A stretch of DNA of 7,584 bases from Thioalkalivibrio nitratireducens (GTDB lineage Bacteria > Pseudomonadota > Gammaproteobacteria > Ectothiorhodospirales > Ectothiorhodospiraceae), in the NCBI GenBank assembly GCA_011390385.1, contig JAABSN010000164.1, positions 1 through 7,584 of the forward strand, given 5' to 3'. Every line of letters starts with the position of its first letter. Within the stretch, counting starts at the first letter, position 1. Of this stretch, positions 1 to 6,283 are shown piece after piece. The notes under the pieces were generated by a model that was given only the letters and a program-made list of their open reading frames with translations, was not told the origin of the DNA and ran no database searches. The translations under genes were made by a program, and so were the position numbers.

Positions 1-1059
1 CATCACCAGGCTGTAGCTCTGATCGAAGAAGAAGTCGTCCAGAACATCCTCGAGAAGCGTCCTGCGTGGATTCAGATAGGCCGGTTTCGCGACGGCCTCC
101 CCCATCCGGTAGTCATGCACCACGCCTTCCATAATGGGTGCGGCCTGATCGTCATAGGCAATCTCCCAGATCTCTGGAATATCCTTCATTGCCGCGATGA
201 AGCTTTTGCGGGGGGTTGCGTCATACACCGCAGAGACCCGTGAGCTGGTCTGACCATCCCGCGCGGTGACCGGCAGCACCTTGAGCAGGGAGAGATCACC
301 GTCGAGCAGCACCAGAGTGTGAGGAAGGTAGTTGGCCACGGCCACATGCTTTCCATCAGGGGACACTGCGACGTTGCGGGTGTTGATTCCAGCGCGTATC
401 TCGGCGACCAGGGTCAGGTTCCACAGGTCGTATTTGCTGATCCAGCCGTCGCGCGATGCGAAGAAAACGAAACGTCCGTCCTCGCTGAATTTCGGTCCGC
501 CGTGGAGCGCAAAGCGCGAGGCAAATCGATGGATGGGTTCGAGTCGATCACCGTCCAGCACCGACACATGCTGATCGCCGGCCTCAACCACCAGAAACAG
601 ATTCATCGGATCGGCCTCGAACACCGGTTTGTGCGGCAGTGATCCGACCTCGGCATGAACGATGCGGGAAGCCTTGATATCTTCAATCGTCCAGTTGGGT
701 GCCGGGATGACCGGGGTGTAGATCAGGTCGGTCAGCGCAGCAATCTGTGCTTCGGATAGCACCTCGCGGAAGGCGGGCATCTGGGTCGCAGTGCGCCCCC
801 CCACGATGACCTCGGTCGCCTCACTGCGACGCAGGCGTGACAAATTCTCCGGTAATAGTGCCGGCCCCATGCCACCGAGACGATTGCTGCCGTGACAGCT
901 GCCACAGTGACTGAGATACAGTTGTGCGGGGTCGAGGTCGTGCGAGAGCAGCGTTTCGGACTGGGTTGCACCCGCCTGGCCGGTCGTCGACAGCGTGATC
1001 AGCAGGGCTGTGCAGAGGGAGGCCAGTGGCAGTCCCGGTAAAAAAGCGGAGCGGTTCAT
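1..1059 (-). CDS. nirN: NirN, dihydro-heme d1 dehydrogenase (3' end beyond window)
   Basis: Periplasmic cytochrome with an N-terminal c-type domain and a d1-binding beta-propeller, related to NirS. By family knowledge it oxidises dihydro-heme d1 to heme d1 and passes it to NirS. Seen here: a signal peptide at about residues 1-30, heme c motif CGSCH at 52-56, likely axial Met94 in QMPAF, then propeller-like sequence from about 125. His186 (in FALHGGPKFSEDGR) sits where NirS has its proximal d1 ligand. The segments RAGINTRNVAVSPDGKHVA and ANYLPHTLVLLDG look like NirN rather than NirS. I read 353 codons without a stop; the family is near 500 residues, so roughly the last quarter or more lies past the left edge. 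The ATG overlaps the nirJ stop as ATGA, with AAGG at 1067-1070 seven bases upstream, so translation is probably coupled to nirJ. NirS is the main alternative, judged unlikely. Confidence 0.88.
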   Translation of the reverse strand, partial: MNRSAFLPGLPLASLCTALLITLSTTGQAGATQSETLLSHDLDPAQLYLSHCGSCHGSNRLGGMGPALLPENLSRLRRSEATEVIVGGRTATQMPAFREVLSEAQIAALTDLIYTPVIPAPNWTIEDIKASRIVHAEVGSLPHKPVFEADPMNLFLVVEAGDQHVSVLDGDRLEPIHRFASRFALHGGPKFSEDGRFVFFASRDGWISKYDLWNLTLVAEIRAGINTRNVAVSPDGKHVAVANYLPHTLVLLDGDLSLLKVLPVTARDGQTSSRVSAVYDATPRKSFIAAMKDIPEIWEIAYDDQAAPIMEGVVHDYRMGEAVAKPAYLNPRRTLLEDVLDDFFFDQSYSLVM

Positions 1060-2261
1060 GAGCAGACCTTGATGATGTGAGTTTTGCGATCGCGTGCGTC
1101 ATCGCTGCGATCGAAAGCCTCCGGAATACCAATTTCAGCGTTGCTGAGGTAGCAGGCAGGGTCTTCCGACCAAGGATCATGATTGATCTGTGCCGCACGT
1201 ACCCGTGAGCTCCCGTTGCACATCGCCAGATAACGGCATGCGCCACAGCGCCCGGTCAGTTTGCGCGGATGCGCCTTGAGGCCGGCCATGAGCGGATTGG
1301 AGCGGTCTTCCCAGATCTCTGCAAAATGTCGTTCGCGGACGTTGCCAATGGGCACATGCCACCACATCGTGTCTGGATGGACAATCCCAAGATTGTCAAT
1401 GTTGGCGACATTCACGCCACTGGCATTACCACCCCACTGGTAAAGCTTTGCTTCGATATGCGCGGCCATGTCCGGGAAGTGTTGTTGCACCCAATGCAGC
1501 AGATAAGGGCCATCGGCGTCGTTGTTACCGCTGACCAAGTCCTTGTCCAGGCCACGTCTGTGCCAGTCGAGGCAGGTGTCAAAAAGCAGCGTCATCGCGT
1601 CGCGGGTACTGCGGTGATGCGCATCTTCGGCGCGGTTCTTGTTGCCGCGACCTGCGTAGTTGAGATGGGAAAAATAGAATTTGTCGATCTGCTCCTGCTC
1701 GACTAACGCGAGCAGCGCAGGCAGGTCGGCGGCATTGCGTTCGGTCATGGTGTAGCGCACCCCGACCTTGATGTCTTGTGCGAGGCAGAGTTTGATGCCC
1801 TGCATTGAGGCCGCGAACGCGCCTTGTTTGCGGCGAAAATCATCATGGGTCGCACCAATCCCATCCAGACTGATCCCGACATAGTCGTAGCCGATGCGCG
1901 CAATTGCGTCGATGTTACTCTGATCGATCAGGGTACCGTTGGTCGACAGTCCAACGTAGAAACCCATCTCGCGCGCCTGCGCGCTGATATCAAAGATATC
2001 TTCACGCAGAAGCGGCTCGCCGCCAGACAGTATCAGCACCGACACCCCTGCAGACTTGAGGTCGGTCATCACCCTTATGACTTCAGCGTAGCTCAGTTCG
2101 CCAGCGAAATCCTTGTCTGCAGAGATCGAGTAACAGTGTCGGCAGGTGAGATTGCAGCGCCGGATCAGATTCCAGATCACCACCGGTCCAAGCGGATGAC
2201 GACGGGGACCGGGCGGGGTCGGACGATCAAGTTCGCGAATAAATTGGGAAATTCTGAACAT
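1056..2261 (-). CDS. nirJ: NirJ, radical SAM heme d1 biosynthesis enzyme
   Basis: Cytoplasmic radical SAM enzyme of 401 residues. By family knowledge it acts on two propionate side chains of 12,18-didecarboxysiroheme on the way to the oxo groups of heme d1. Seen: the radical SAM cluster motif CNLTCRHC with Cys36, Cys40 and Cys43, the SAM-binding SGGEP at 79-83, and a strand ending in STNGT at 106-110. A C-terminal SPASM-like cysteine set (Cys339, Cys342, Cys348, Cys370) suggests a second Fe-S cluster. The length is normal for NirJ. I chose the ATG at 2261 because it gives the expected N-terminus (MFRISQFIREL) and has AAGGAG eight bases upstream; an in-frame codon at 2327 lies inside the operator and has no such site. 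The gene is separated from nirH by 183 bases carrying its own probable promoter, and its stop overlaps the nirN start. Confidence 0.95.
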   Translation of the reverse strand: MFRISQFIRELDRPTPPGPRRHPLGPVVIWNLIRRCNLTCRHCYSISADKDFAGELSYAEVIRVMTDLKSAGVSVLILSGGEPLLREDIFDISAQAREMGFYVGLSTNGTLIDQSNIDAIARIGYDYVGISLDGIGATHDDFRRKQGAFAASMQGIKLCLAQDIKVGVRYTMTERNAADLPALLALVEQEQIDKFYFSHLNYAGRGNKNRAEDAHHRSTRDAMTLLFDTCLDWHRRGLDKDLVSGNNDADGPYLLHWVQQHFPDMAAHIEAKLYQWGGNASGVNVANIDNLGIVHPDTMWWHVPIGNVRERHFAEIWEDRSNPLMAGLKAHPRKLTGRCGACRYLAMCNGSSRVRAAQINHDPWSEDPACYLSNAEIGIPEAFDRSDDARDRKTHIIKVCS

Positions 2262-2269
2262 GTGGGGGT

Positions 2270-2275
2270 CTCCTT
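2270..2275 (-). promoter_or_regulatory. Ribosome binding site of nirJ
   Basis: Reads AAGGAG on the minus strand, eight bases before the ATG at 2261. It is the strongest Shine-Dalgarno sequence among the d1 genes here and fixes the nirJ start. It also fits nirJ being translated from its own transcript rather than by coupling. Confidence 0.85.
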
Positions 2276-2285
2276 GGGCTGACCC

Positions 2286-2327
2286 ATTTAAACTCAGCTG
2301 CCAAGTCAAAAAAATGATGTTGGTCAA
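2286..2327 (-). promoter_or_regulatory. DNR/FNR-type operator and class II promoter of nirJ-nirN
   Basis: On the minus strand 2327-2314 reads TTGACCAACATCAT. Against the FNR/DNR consensus TTGAT-N4-ATCAA this matches 8 of the 10 fixed bases, with both TTGA and ATCA cores intact. If the site is centred at -41.5, as in class II FNR-type activation, transcription starts near 2279 and the -10 hexamer falls exactly on TTAAAT (2291-2286), which matches TATAAT at four of six positions including the last three. The leader would be about 18 bases, just enough for the AAGGAG site. The rest of the nirH-nirJ gap (2328-2444) shows no clear terminator and no convincing gene. The regulator is inferred from the neighbouring dnr gene. 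Confidence 0.62.
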
Positions 2328-2444
2328 ACCACGCCGCGCTACGCAGGCTCACCACTGCAAAGGCAAGACTGCATTGTGCATAGAAGCCGGGTTGAAGACA
2401 GGCGGAGCGCAATTTCATACCCCAGCTGATCACGATCCATAGTC

Positions 2445-2951
2445 TCAGGCGGACAGACGGAGGCCGGTCTTTTTCAAAATCGCGCTGGAAAAGAGCACCT
2501 CGTGTGCCTGAAGTGCACCCGGAAAGCTATCGTTGATCAGGTCAGCAATGTTCCGCACCCGCGCCAGCGCAGTCTCGCGCGATCGATCATGTACCATCGC
2601 AAACAGGTTGTAGCGCCATTCGGGAAGGCTGCGCGGACGACGGTAGCAATGGGTGACGAAATCCAGTGCCCCGATACGTTGACCGACCGCGTCGACGATT
2701 TCGTCGCTGATGTCCCAGACACTCATGCCATTGGCTACATAGCCGATCGCGTAGTGATTGGGGACCGCTCCGATTCGCCGGATGCGACCATCTGCAAGCA
2801 TGTCTGCGACACACGTGAGCACCTCGGCAGTGCTGACTCCGAGTTCAGCTGCGATCGTGCTCCAGGGGTCCGGCGTCAGTGGCAGACCTGCCTGGGTTGC
2901 AAGGGTGAGGCGGCGGGCGAGATCGGTGTCAGGCGGATAAATGGGCATCAT
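2445..2951 (-). CDS. nirH: NirH, siroheme decarboxylase subunit (Lrp/AsnC-like)
   Basis: A 168-residue subunit of the siroheme decarboxylase that removes carboxyl groups from two acetate side chains of siroheme to give 12,18-didecarboxysiroheme in the cytoplasm. Seen: an N-terminal winged-helix region (about 7-62, ending in RIRRIGAVPNHY), then a ferredoxin-like domain with the family signature HCYRRPRSLPEWRYNLF at 101-117 and a C-terminal EVLFS segment. The HCYRR form, as opposed to HNYxREH, puts it in the NirH/NirL class; position after nirG favours NirH. The start ATGATG overlaps the nirG stop (ATGA), and no clear Shine-Dalgarno sequence precedes it, so it is probably translated by coupling. 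The second ATG at 2948 is an equally possible start. Length is normal. NirL is the alternative name, but an L-type domain is already present in the nirDL fusion. Confidence 0.9.
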   Translation of the reverse strand: MMPIYPPDTDLARRLTLATQAGLPLTPDPWSTIAAELGVSTAEVLTCVADMLADGRIRRIGAVPNHYAIGYVANGMSVWDISDEIVDAVGQRIGALDFVTHCYRRPRSLPEWRYNLFAMVHDRSRETALARVRNIADLINDSFPGALQAHEVLFSSAILKKTGLRLSA

Positions 2952-3460
2952 GGCTGTAGTTTCATTTCGACAAAATACTCCCGCTCCTTGGGAAACCGGT
3001 GCACCTTCAGAGCGGTGAGCGATTCGATCCGCTGGGAAACTTCGGCGATGCCTTCAGGATGCGCCGTTGCGAGCACAAACCACATGTTCAGGCGGTGTTC
3101 GCGACGGTAGTTGTGGGCGACCTCGGGGCAGTTATTCACCCGTGCGAGCACCGACGTCCAGGTTGCCTCTGGTACTGCCATGGCACACAGGCAGAAAGCA
3201 CCACCCATGCGCTCGATCTGGAACATCGGACCAAAGCGGGTCAGCACTCGCCGCTTGAGCAGGCTGCGCACCTGCTCAATCAGGGTGTGCTCGTCCGTGC
3301 CGAGCTGGTCGGCGAGTTGCGCAAAAGGGCGCTCGACAAGCGGAAAACCTGATTGCAGTTCTGCGATCACGCGGGTCTCCAGCGGGTCGAGATGTACAGG
3401 GCTGTGATCCTGTGCGCTGAAGGATGTGCCTGGCTTGGCGCTTGAACTGGCCTTAGACAT
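2948..3460 (-). CDS. nirG: NirG, siroheme decarboxylase subunit (Lrp/AsnC-like)
   Basis: A 170-residue subunit of the siroheme decarboxylase. Seen: a winged-helix N-terminal region (about 23-80, LDPLETRVIAELQSGFPL to RFGPMFQIERMGG) and a C-terminal domain carrying the D/G-type signature HNYRREHRLNMWF at 116-128. The first 22 residues are rich in Ser, Ala and Lys and look unstructured. I chose the ATG at 3460 because it overlaps the nirDL stop in the compact arrangement ATGTCTAA; in-frame starts at 3478 and 3532 would push further into nirDL and add sequence atypical of the family. No Shine-Dalgarno is visible, in keeping with coupled translation. NirG and the first half of NirDL share the same signature, so NirD is the alternative name; gene order favours NirG. 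Confidence 0.9.
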   Translation of the reverse strand: MSKASSSAKPGTSFSAQDHSPVHLDPLETRVIAELQSGFPLVERPFAQLADQLGTDEHTLIEQVRSLLKRRVLTRFGPMFQIERMGGAFCLCAMAVPEATWTSVLARVNNCPEVAHNYRREHRLNMWFVLATAHPEGIAEVSQRIESLTALKVHRFPKEREYFVEMKLQP

Positions 3461-4487
3461 GGCAGATGGGAAACGCATTCTGATAGCTTGCTCCAGTCTG
3501 TTTGAAGCGGCGCAGGCTGAACAATATCTCACCCGGGTAGGCGCTCAGACCGATACGCGCGCTGATCGCCGCATGTTCGGCCACGACCATGTGGCGATCG
3601 TTGCCGTGAATCATGCAAAACAGGTTGTAACGCCACACATCGGCGATGCGCCGGCGCCGGTAACAGAGCGTGATGGCCGGTTCGGTCGCAAGCCGGGCGC
3701 CCAATTCGGATATGAGCTTGTCCGGTACATCCCATACGCACATCGCGTTGGCGCGCAAGCCAAGTTCATGATGCCGCACCACTATTCCGAAACGACTCAG
3801 CATGCCGTCCTGCAGCCAGCGCTGTAGCTGTGAGAGCACCGAAGACTCTGACTGTTTGATGAGTGTGCCAAGCGCCGCATAAGGTTGCGACTGCAGGCTC
3901 AGCCCCGCACGTAGTGCCGCGACCAAGTCGCGTGATGGCGCGGCCATGGCGGCGTCACCGTTCGAGTCTGCGGGCGTGATGCGCGGGGCCGGGTCCGCCC
4001 GGGTTCGCCGCGGTGAAGCGGCGCGCAGATCGAAACCAAGGTCGATATGGAACGCCTCCTCGAGCGGCAAGATAATCACCGGGCAACCGCTATCCCGTTC
4101 AATGCCCGAGACCACCTGTTGGAGATGCTCATGATCATCTGCGGTAATCACAAACCAGAGATTGAGCTGGTGCTCGCGCTCGTAATTGTGATTCACCGCA
4201 GGTTCGCAGTTAATCCGCGCTGCGATCTGATCGACTCTTTCGACGGGGGCTGCCAACGCCGCCAGCGCACTGGTGCCGAGGCGGTTGGGACGAAATACCG
4301 CGCCGATGCGGCTGATCAACTGTTGTTGCTGCAGTGCTCCCAAACGTGACAATATCTCGGTCTCACTCAGGTCGAGGGTAGCGGCCAGGCGCGCAAAAGG
4401 TCTTGGCTCGAGCGGAAAGTCGTGCTGCCAGTCGTTGAGCAACTGGAAATCGATCTGATCACCTACTCCGAGTTGAGCTACACGCAT
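3453..4487 (-). CDS. nirDL: NirDL, fused siroheme decarboxylase subunits
   Basis: A 344-residue fusion of two Lrp/AsnC-like decarboxylase subunits, a form known in several denitrifiers. The first half (about 10-150) has a winged helix and the NirD-type signature HNYEREHQLNLWF at 100-112. The second half (about 185-335) repeats the fold with the NirL-type signature LCYRRRR-IADVWRYNLF at 274-290 and ends with GEILFSLRRFKQTG. Between them lies a low-complexity linker rich in Ala, Pro, Arg and Asp (about 155-183). The two halves probably act as an internal heterodimer in decarboxylation of siroheme. The ATG at 4487 follows the nirF stop by a single base and gives the normal NirD N-terminus. A TTG at 4550, preceded by GGAG, would add 21 residues inside nirF and is less likely. 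The stop overlaps the nirG start by eight bases. Confidence 0.92.
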   Translation of the reverse strand: MRVAQLGVGDQIDFQLLNDWQHDFPLEPRPFARLAATLDLSETEILSRLGALQQQQLISRIGAVFRPNRLGTSALAALAAPVERVDQIAARINCEPAVNHNYEREHQLNLWFVITADDHEHLQQVVSGIERDSGCPVIILPLEEAFHIDLGFDLRAASPRRTRADPAPRITPADSNGDAAMAAPSRDLVAALRAGLSLQSQPYAALGTLIKQSESSVLSQLQRWLQDGMLSRFGIVVRHHELGLRANAMCVWDVPDKLISELGARLATEPAITLCYRRRRIADVWRYNLFCMIHGNDRHMVVAEHAAISARIGLSAYPGEILFSLRRFKQTGASYQNAFPICHV

Positions 4488-4488
4488 C

Positions 4489-5709
4489 TCAGAAGCCCAT
4501 TCTCGCTGCACGACTAGTGAAAAAGATGCCACTCGGACTTTCAGCAGCAAGCTCTCCTATTTGTTTGCGGGTTCTGGTGTCGTAGATCACCACTTTGTTA
4601 TCGTCGCGCGCGGACAGCCAGACCGCCTCGCCACGCGGCGTGAATTCCATGTGCAGGATTGCGCGTCCAGGCTTGAGGTGATCGATGATCGCGTGGGACT
4701 CGGTGTCGATCACCTCGACCCAGCCATTGTCGGGGAAGGCGAAGTTCACCCAGACCTCGCGACCGTCGGGACGCGCCATCACGAACACCGGTTGGCTGCG
4801 CACGGGAATGCGAGCGATTTCCTGCCAACTGTCCAGATCGACAACAAGCACTTCATGACGACCAATCGCTGGCAGGTAGGCGCGGTTGCCGGCGACTGCC
4901 CAGCCGCGCAGGTGAGGCATCTTGTAAACCGGGAGCGCCTCCTCGCCTTTGCCATAGCCATCGAGAATGCGCTTTACGCCTTGATCGGGGTACCACAGAT
5001 CAACGCGATCCAACCCGTCTTCGCCGAATAGCCCCGCGATGTAGTGACGACCATTGGGCGTGACCAGTGCGTCGTAGGGCATGCTGCCGGCGGGCATGCG
5101 GGTGGTGACGGGTTGGGACGGGTCGGACAGGTCGGTGATGCGGATTTCAGCTGCGTCGAAGAGCGAGTAGATGAATCGATTGCCGGGCAGATCGGCCAGA
5201 CCGACAACCTTCGAGCGTTGCCCGTCCCCATGGTCGGCAGGCACATCCGCGATCATCTCCAGATTGTCCGATCTGAATGCCCTCAAACCCCCCGGCGTAT
5301 AGTTCTGAGCCACGACCATGCTGCCGTCCTGGGAGATCGCACCGCCGATCGCATTACCAGCCTGCATCACCCGATGGGTGATCGTAGCCGTGAGCAGGTC
5401 CACCCGGGTGACTCCGCCGTCGCGACCAAACACGAAAGCGTACCGACCGTCGCGCGAGAACACCACCGATGCGTGCGACAGATCGCCGAGACCTTGCACT
5501 CGCGCAAGTACCGTGCGTTGGGTGGTTTCGACAATGCTCAGGCTGCCACTGGCGCGCTCCACGATGACGCCGAGATCGCCGGTACCGCGAAGGATCGGGC
5601 CGGAGGAGGAGGTGCCAGGGGTGCCACAGGCGCTTGCGCCAATGACTATCAGGGTGACTAGCACCACCCAAAGGCTGATCGGGGCGAGGCGCTGTTGCGG
5701 TATCTGCAT
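4489..5709 (-). CDS. nirF: NirF, heme d1 biosynthesis lipoprotein
   Basis: A 406-residue periplasmic beta-propeller protein related to the d1 domain of NirS and NirN but lacking a c-type heme motif. It is required for heme d1 synthesis at a late step that is not fully settled; it binds a d1-type tetrapyrrole. Seen: an N-terminal hydrophobic signal (about 10-27) ending in IGASAC, so Cys28 is a probable lipid attachment site, then propeller repeats such as VVFSRDGRYAFVFGRDGGV (82-100) and ITDLSDPSQPVTTRMPAGSMPYDALV. His79 (DLSHASVVFSRDGRY) occupies the place of the conserved tetrapyrrole-ligating histidine of this family. The ATG at 5709 has AGGAA five bases upstream. It lies 41 bases after nirC and one base before nirDL, so it belongs to the same transcript. 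Length is near the family norm. Confidence 0.93.
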   Translation of the reverse strand: MQIPQQRLAPISLWVVLVTLIVIGASACGTPGTSSSGPILRGTGDLGVIVERASGSLSIVETTQRTVLARVQGLGDLSHASVVFSRDGRYAFVFGRDGGVTRVDLLTATITHRVMQAGNAIGGAISQDGSMVVAQNYTPGGLRAFRSDNLEMIADVPADHGDGQRSKVVGLADLPGNRFIYSLFDAAEIRITDLSDPSQPVTTRMPAGSMPYDALVTPNGRHYIAGLFGEDGLDRVDLWYPDQGVKRILDGYGKGEEALPVYKMPHLRGWAVAGNRAYLPAIGRHEVLVVDLDSWQEIARIPVRSQPVFVMARPDGREVWVNFAFPDNGWVEVIDTESHAIIDHLKPGRAILHMEFTPRGEAVWLSARDDNKVVIYDTRTRKQIGELAAESPSGIFFTSRAARMGF

Positions 5710-5750
5710 GATGGTTCCTGTGGGTGAAGTCAGGGAATCCGGATTGGTTT

Positions 5751-6116
5751 TCAGCGCGGCGGTGCGCCGGGGTCGTGCGGAAATCCGTGCATGAGCTGAT
5801 TGACGATCCAGGCCGCCTCTTCCTCGCTGAGGTGTGCGGAAAAGGGGGGCATTGGAGTGCCGGGGCGCCCTCGATAAATGGTGGCGGTCAGGCTATCGGC
5901 AGGTTTCCCGGCCAGCGAATCTGGGGTCAACGCAGGACCTAGCCCGCCGTCCAGATGCAGCCCGTGGCAGGAACCACAGTCCTGTCTCACCATATGGATG
6001 AGCTGATTAATCCGATCGGTGGCGGGTTCGGCCTGCGATGCACTCGTAGCGAGCAGAAGAGCGCATACCGCAACTACTGGAATGAAGTGTTTCAGTCGGA
6101 AGGTAGGACGTGCCAT
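5751..6116 (-). CDS. nirC: NirC, periplasmic monoheme cytochrome c
   Basis: A small cytochrome c of 121 residues including a signal peptide (about 1-29, hydrophobic core FIPVVAVCALLLATS, likely cleavage after SQA). Heme attachment motif CGSCH at 47-51, with probable axial Met89 in the TPMPPF segment. By family knowledge NirC can pass electrons to NirS or serve the d1 maturation proteins NirF and NirN in the periplasm. It is the first nir gene after the DNR-type operator. The start is uncertain: the ATG at 6116 gives an ideal signal peptide but no Shine-Dalgarno, while an in-frame ATG at 6179 adds 21 residues in front and has only a weak GGA upstream. A nirM-type cytochrome c551 is an alternative, but the position before nirF and likeness to the NirN c-domain favour NirC. 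Confidence 0.85.
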   Translation of the reverse strand: MARPTFRLKHFIPVVAVCALLLATSASQAEPATDRINQLIHMVRQDCGSCHGLHLDGGLGPALTPDSLAGKPADSLTATIYRGRPGTPMPPFSAHLSEEEAAWIVNQLMHGFPHDPGAPPR

Positions 6117-6229
6117 TAAAGGCGCGTCTGGCGCATGTCGGGCGGCATCTGAAGATGGGCAGAAGGTTAGGTCACTCATCTTGCATGTCCAGCAGACTCA
6201 ATGGACAAAGCTTGCGCGGCTTGTCTGGA

Positions 6230-6250
6230 TTGATCCTTGACTCGGATCAA
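6230..6250 (-). promoter_or_regulatory. DNR/FNR-type operator ahead of nirC
   Basis: On the minus strand 6250-6237 reads TTGATCCGAGTCAA, matching the FNR/DNR consensus TTGAT-N4-ATCAA at 9 of 10 fixed bases. It lies within a longer inverted repeat, TTGATCC-N7-GGATCAA, filling 6230-6250, so three half-sites are packed into 21 bases. The site is 120 bases before the nirC ATG at 6116 and 57 before the alternative ATG at 6179. With the site at -41.5 the start point would be near 6202, but the bases at the -10 position (CAAGCT) are a poor match, so the exact promoter is not resolved. It probably drives nirC-nirF-nirDL-nirG-nirH. No terminator is evident between the dnr stop and this site. Confidence 0.72.
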
Positions 6251-6283
6251 AATAATCGAACAGGTGCTACCGGGGTCCCACGC

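Noticed and set aside
1..1059. Reading the partial left-hand gene as nirS
   Set aside because: The c-domain leads straight into NirN-like propeller sequence, it follows nirJ, and the NirS-typical segments expected after the proximal histidine are absent.
2227..2433. A 68-codon minus-strand frame filling the nirH-nirJ gap
   Set aside because: It starts with GTG, runs over the operator and the nirJ start, lacks a ribosome binding site and resembles nothing I know; the gap is better explained as a promoter region.
2502..3110. A 202-codon open frame on the plus strand
   Set aside because: Antisense to nirH and nirG, whose signatures are clear; composition is rich in Arg, Ser and Cys as expected of a shadow frame.
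5044..5661. A 205-codon open frame on the plus strand
   Set aside because: Antisense to nirF; no family likeness and no upstream signal.
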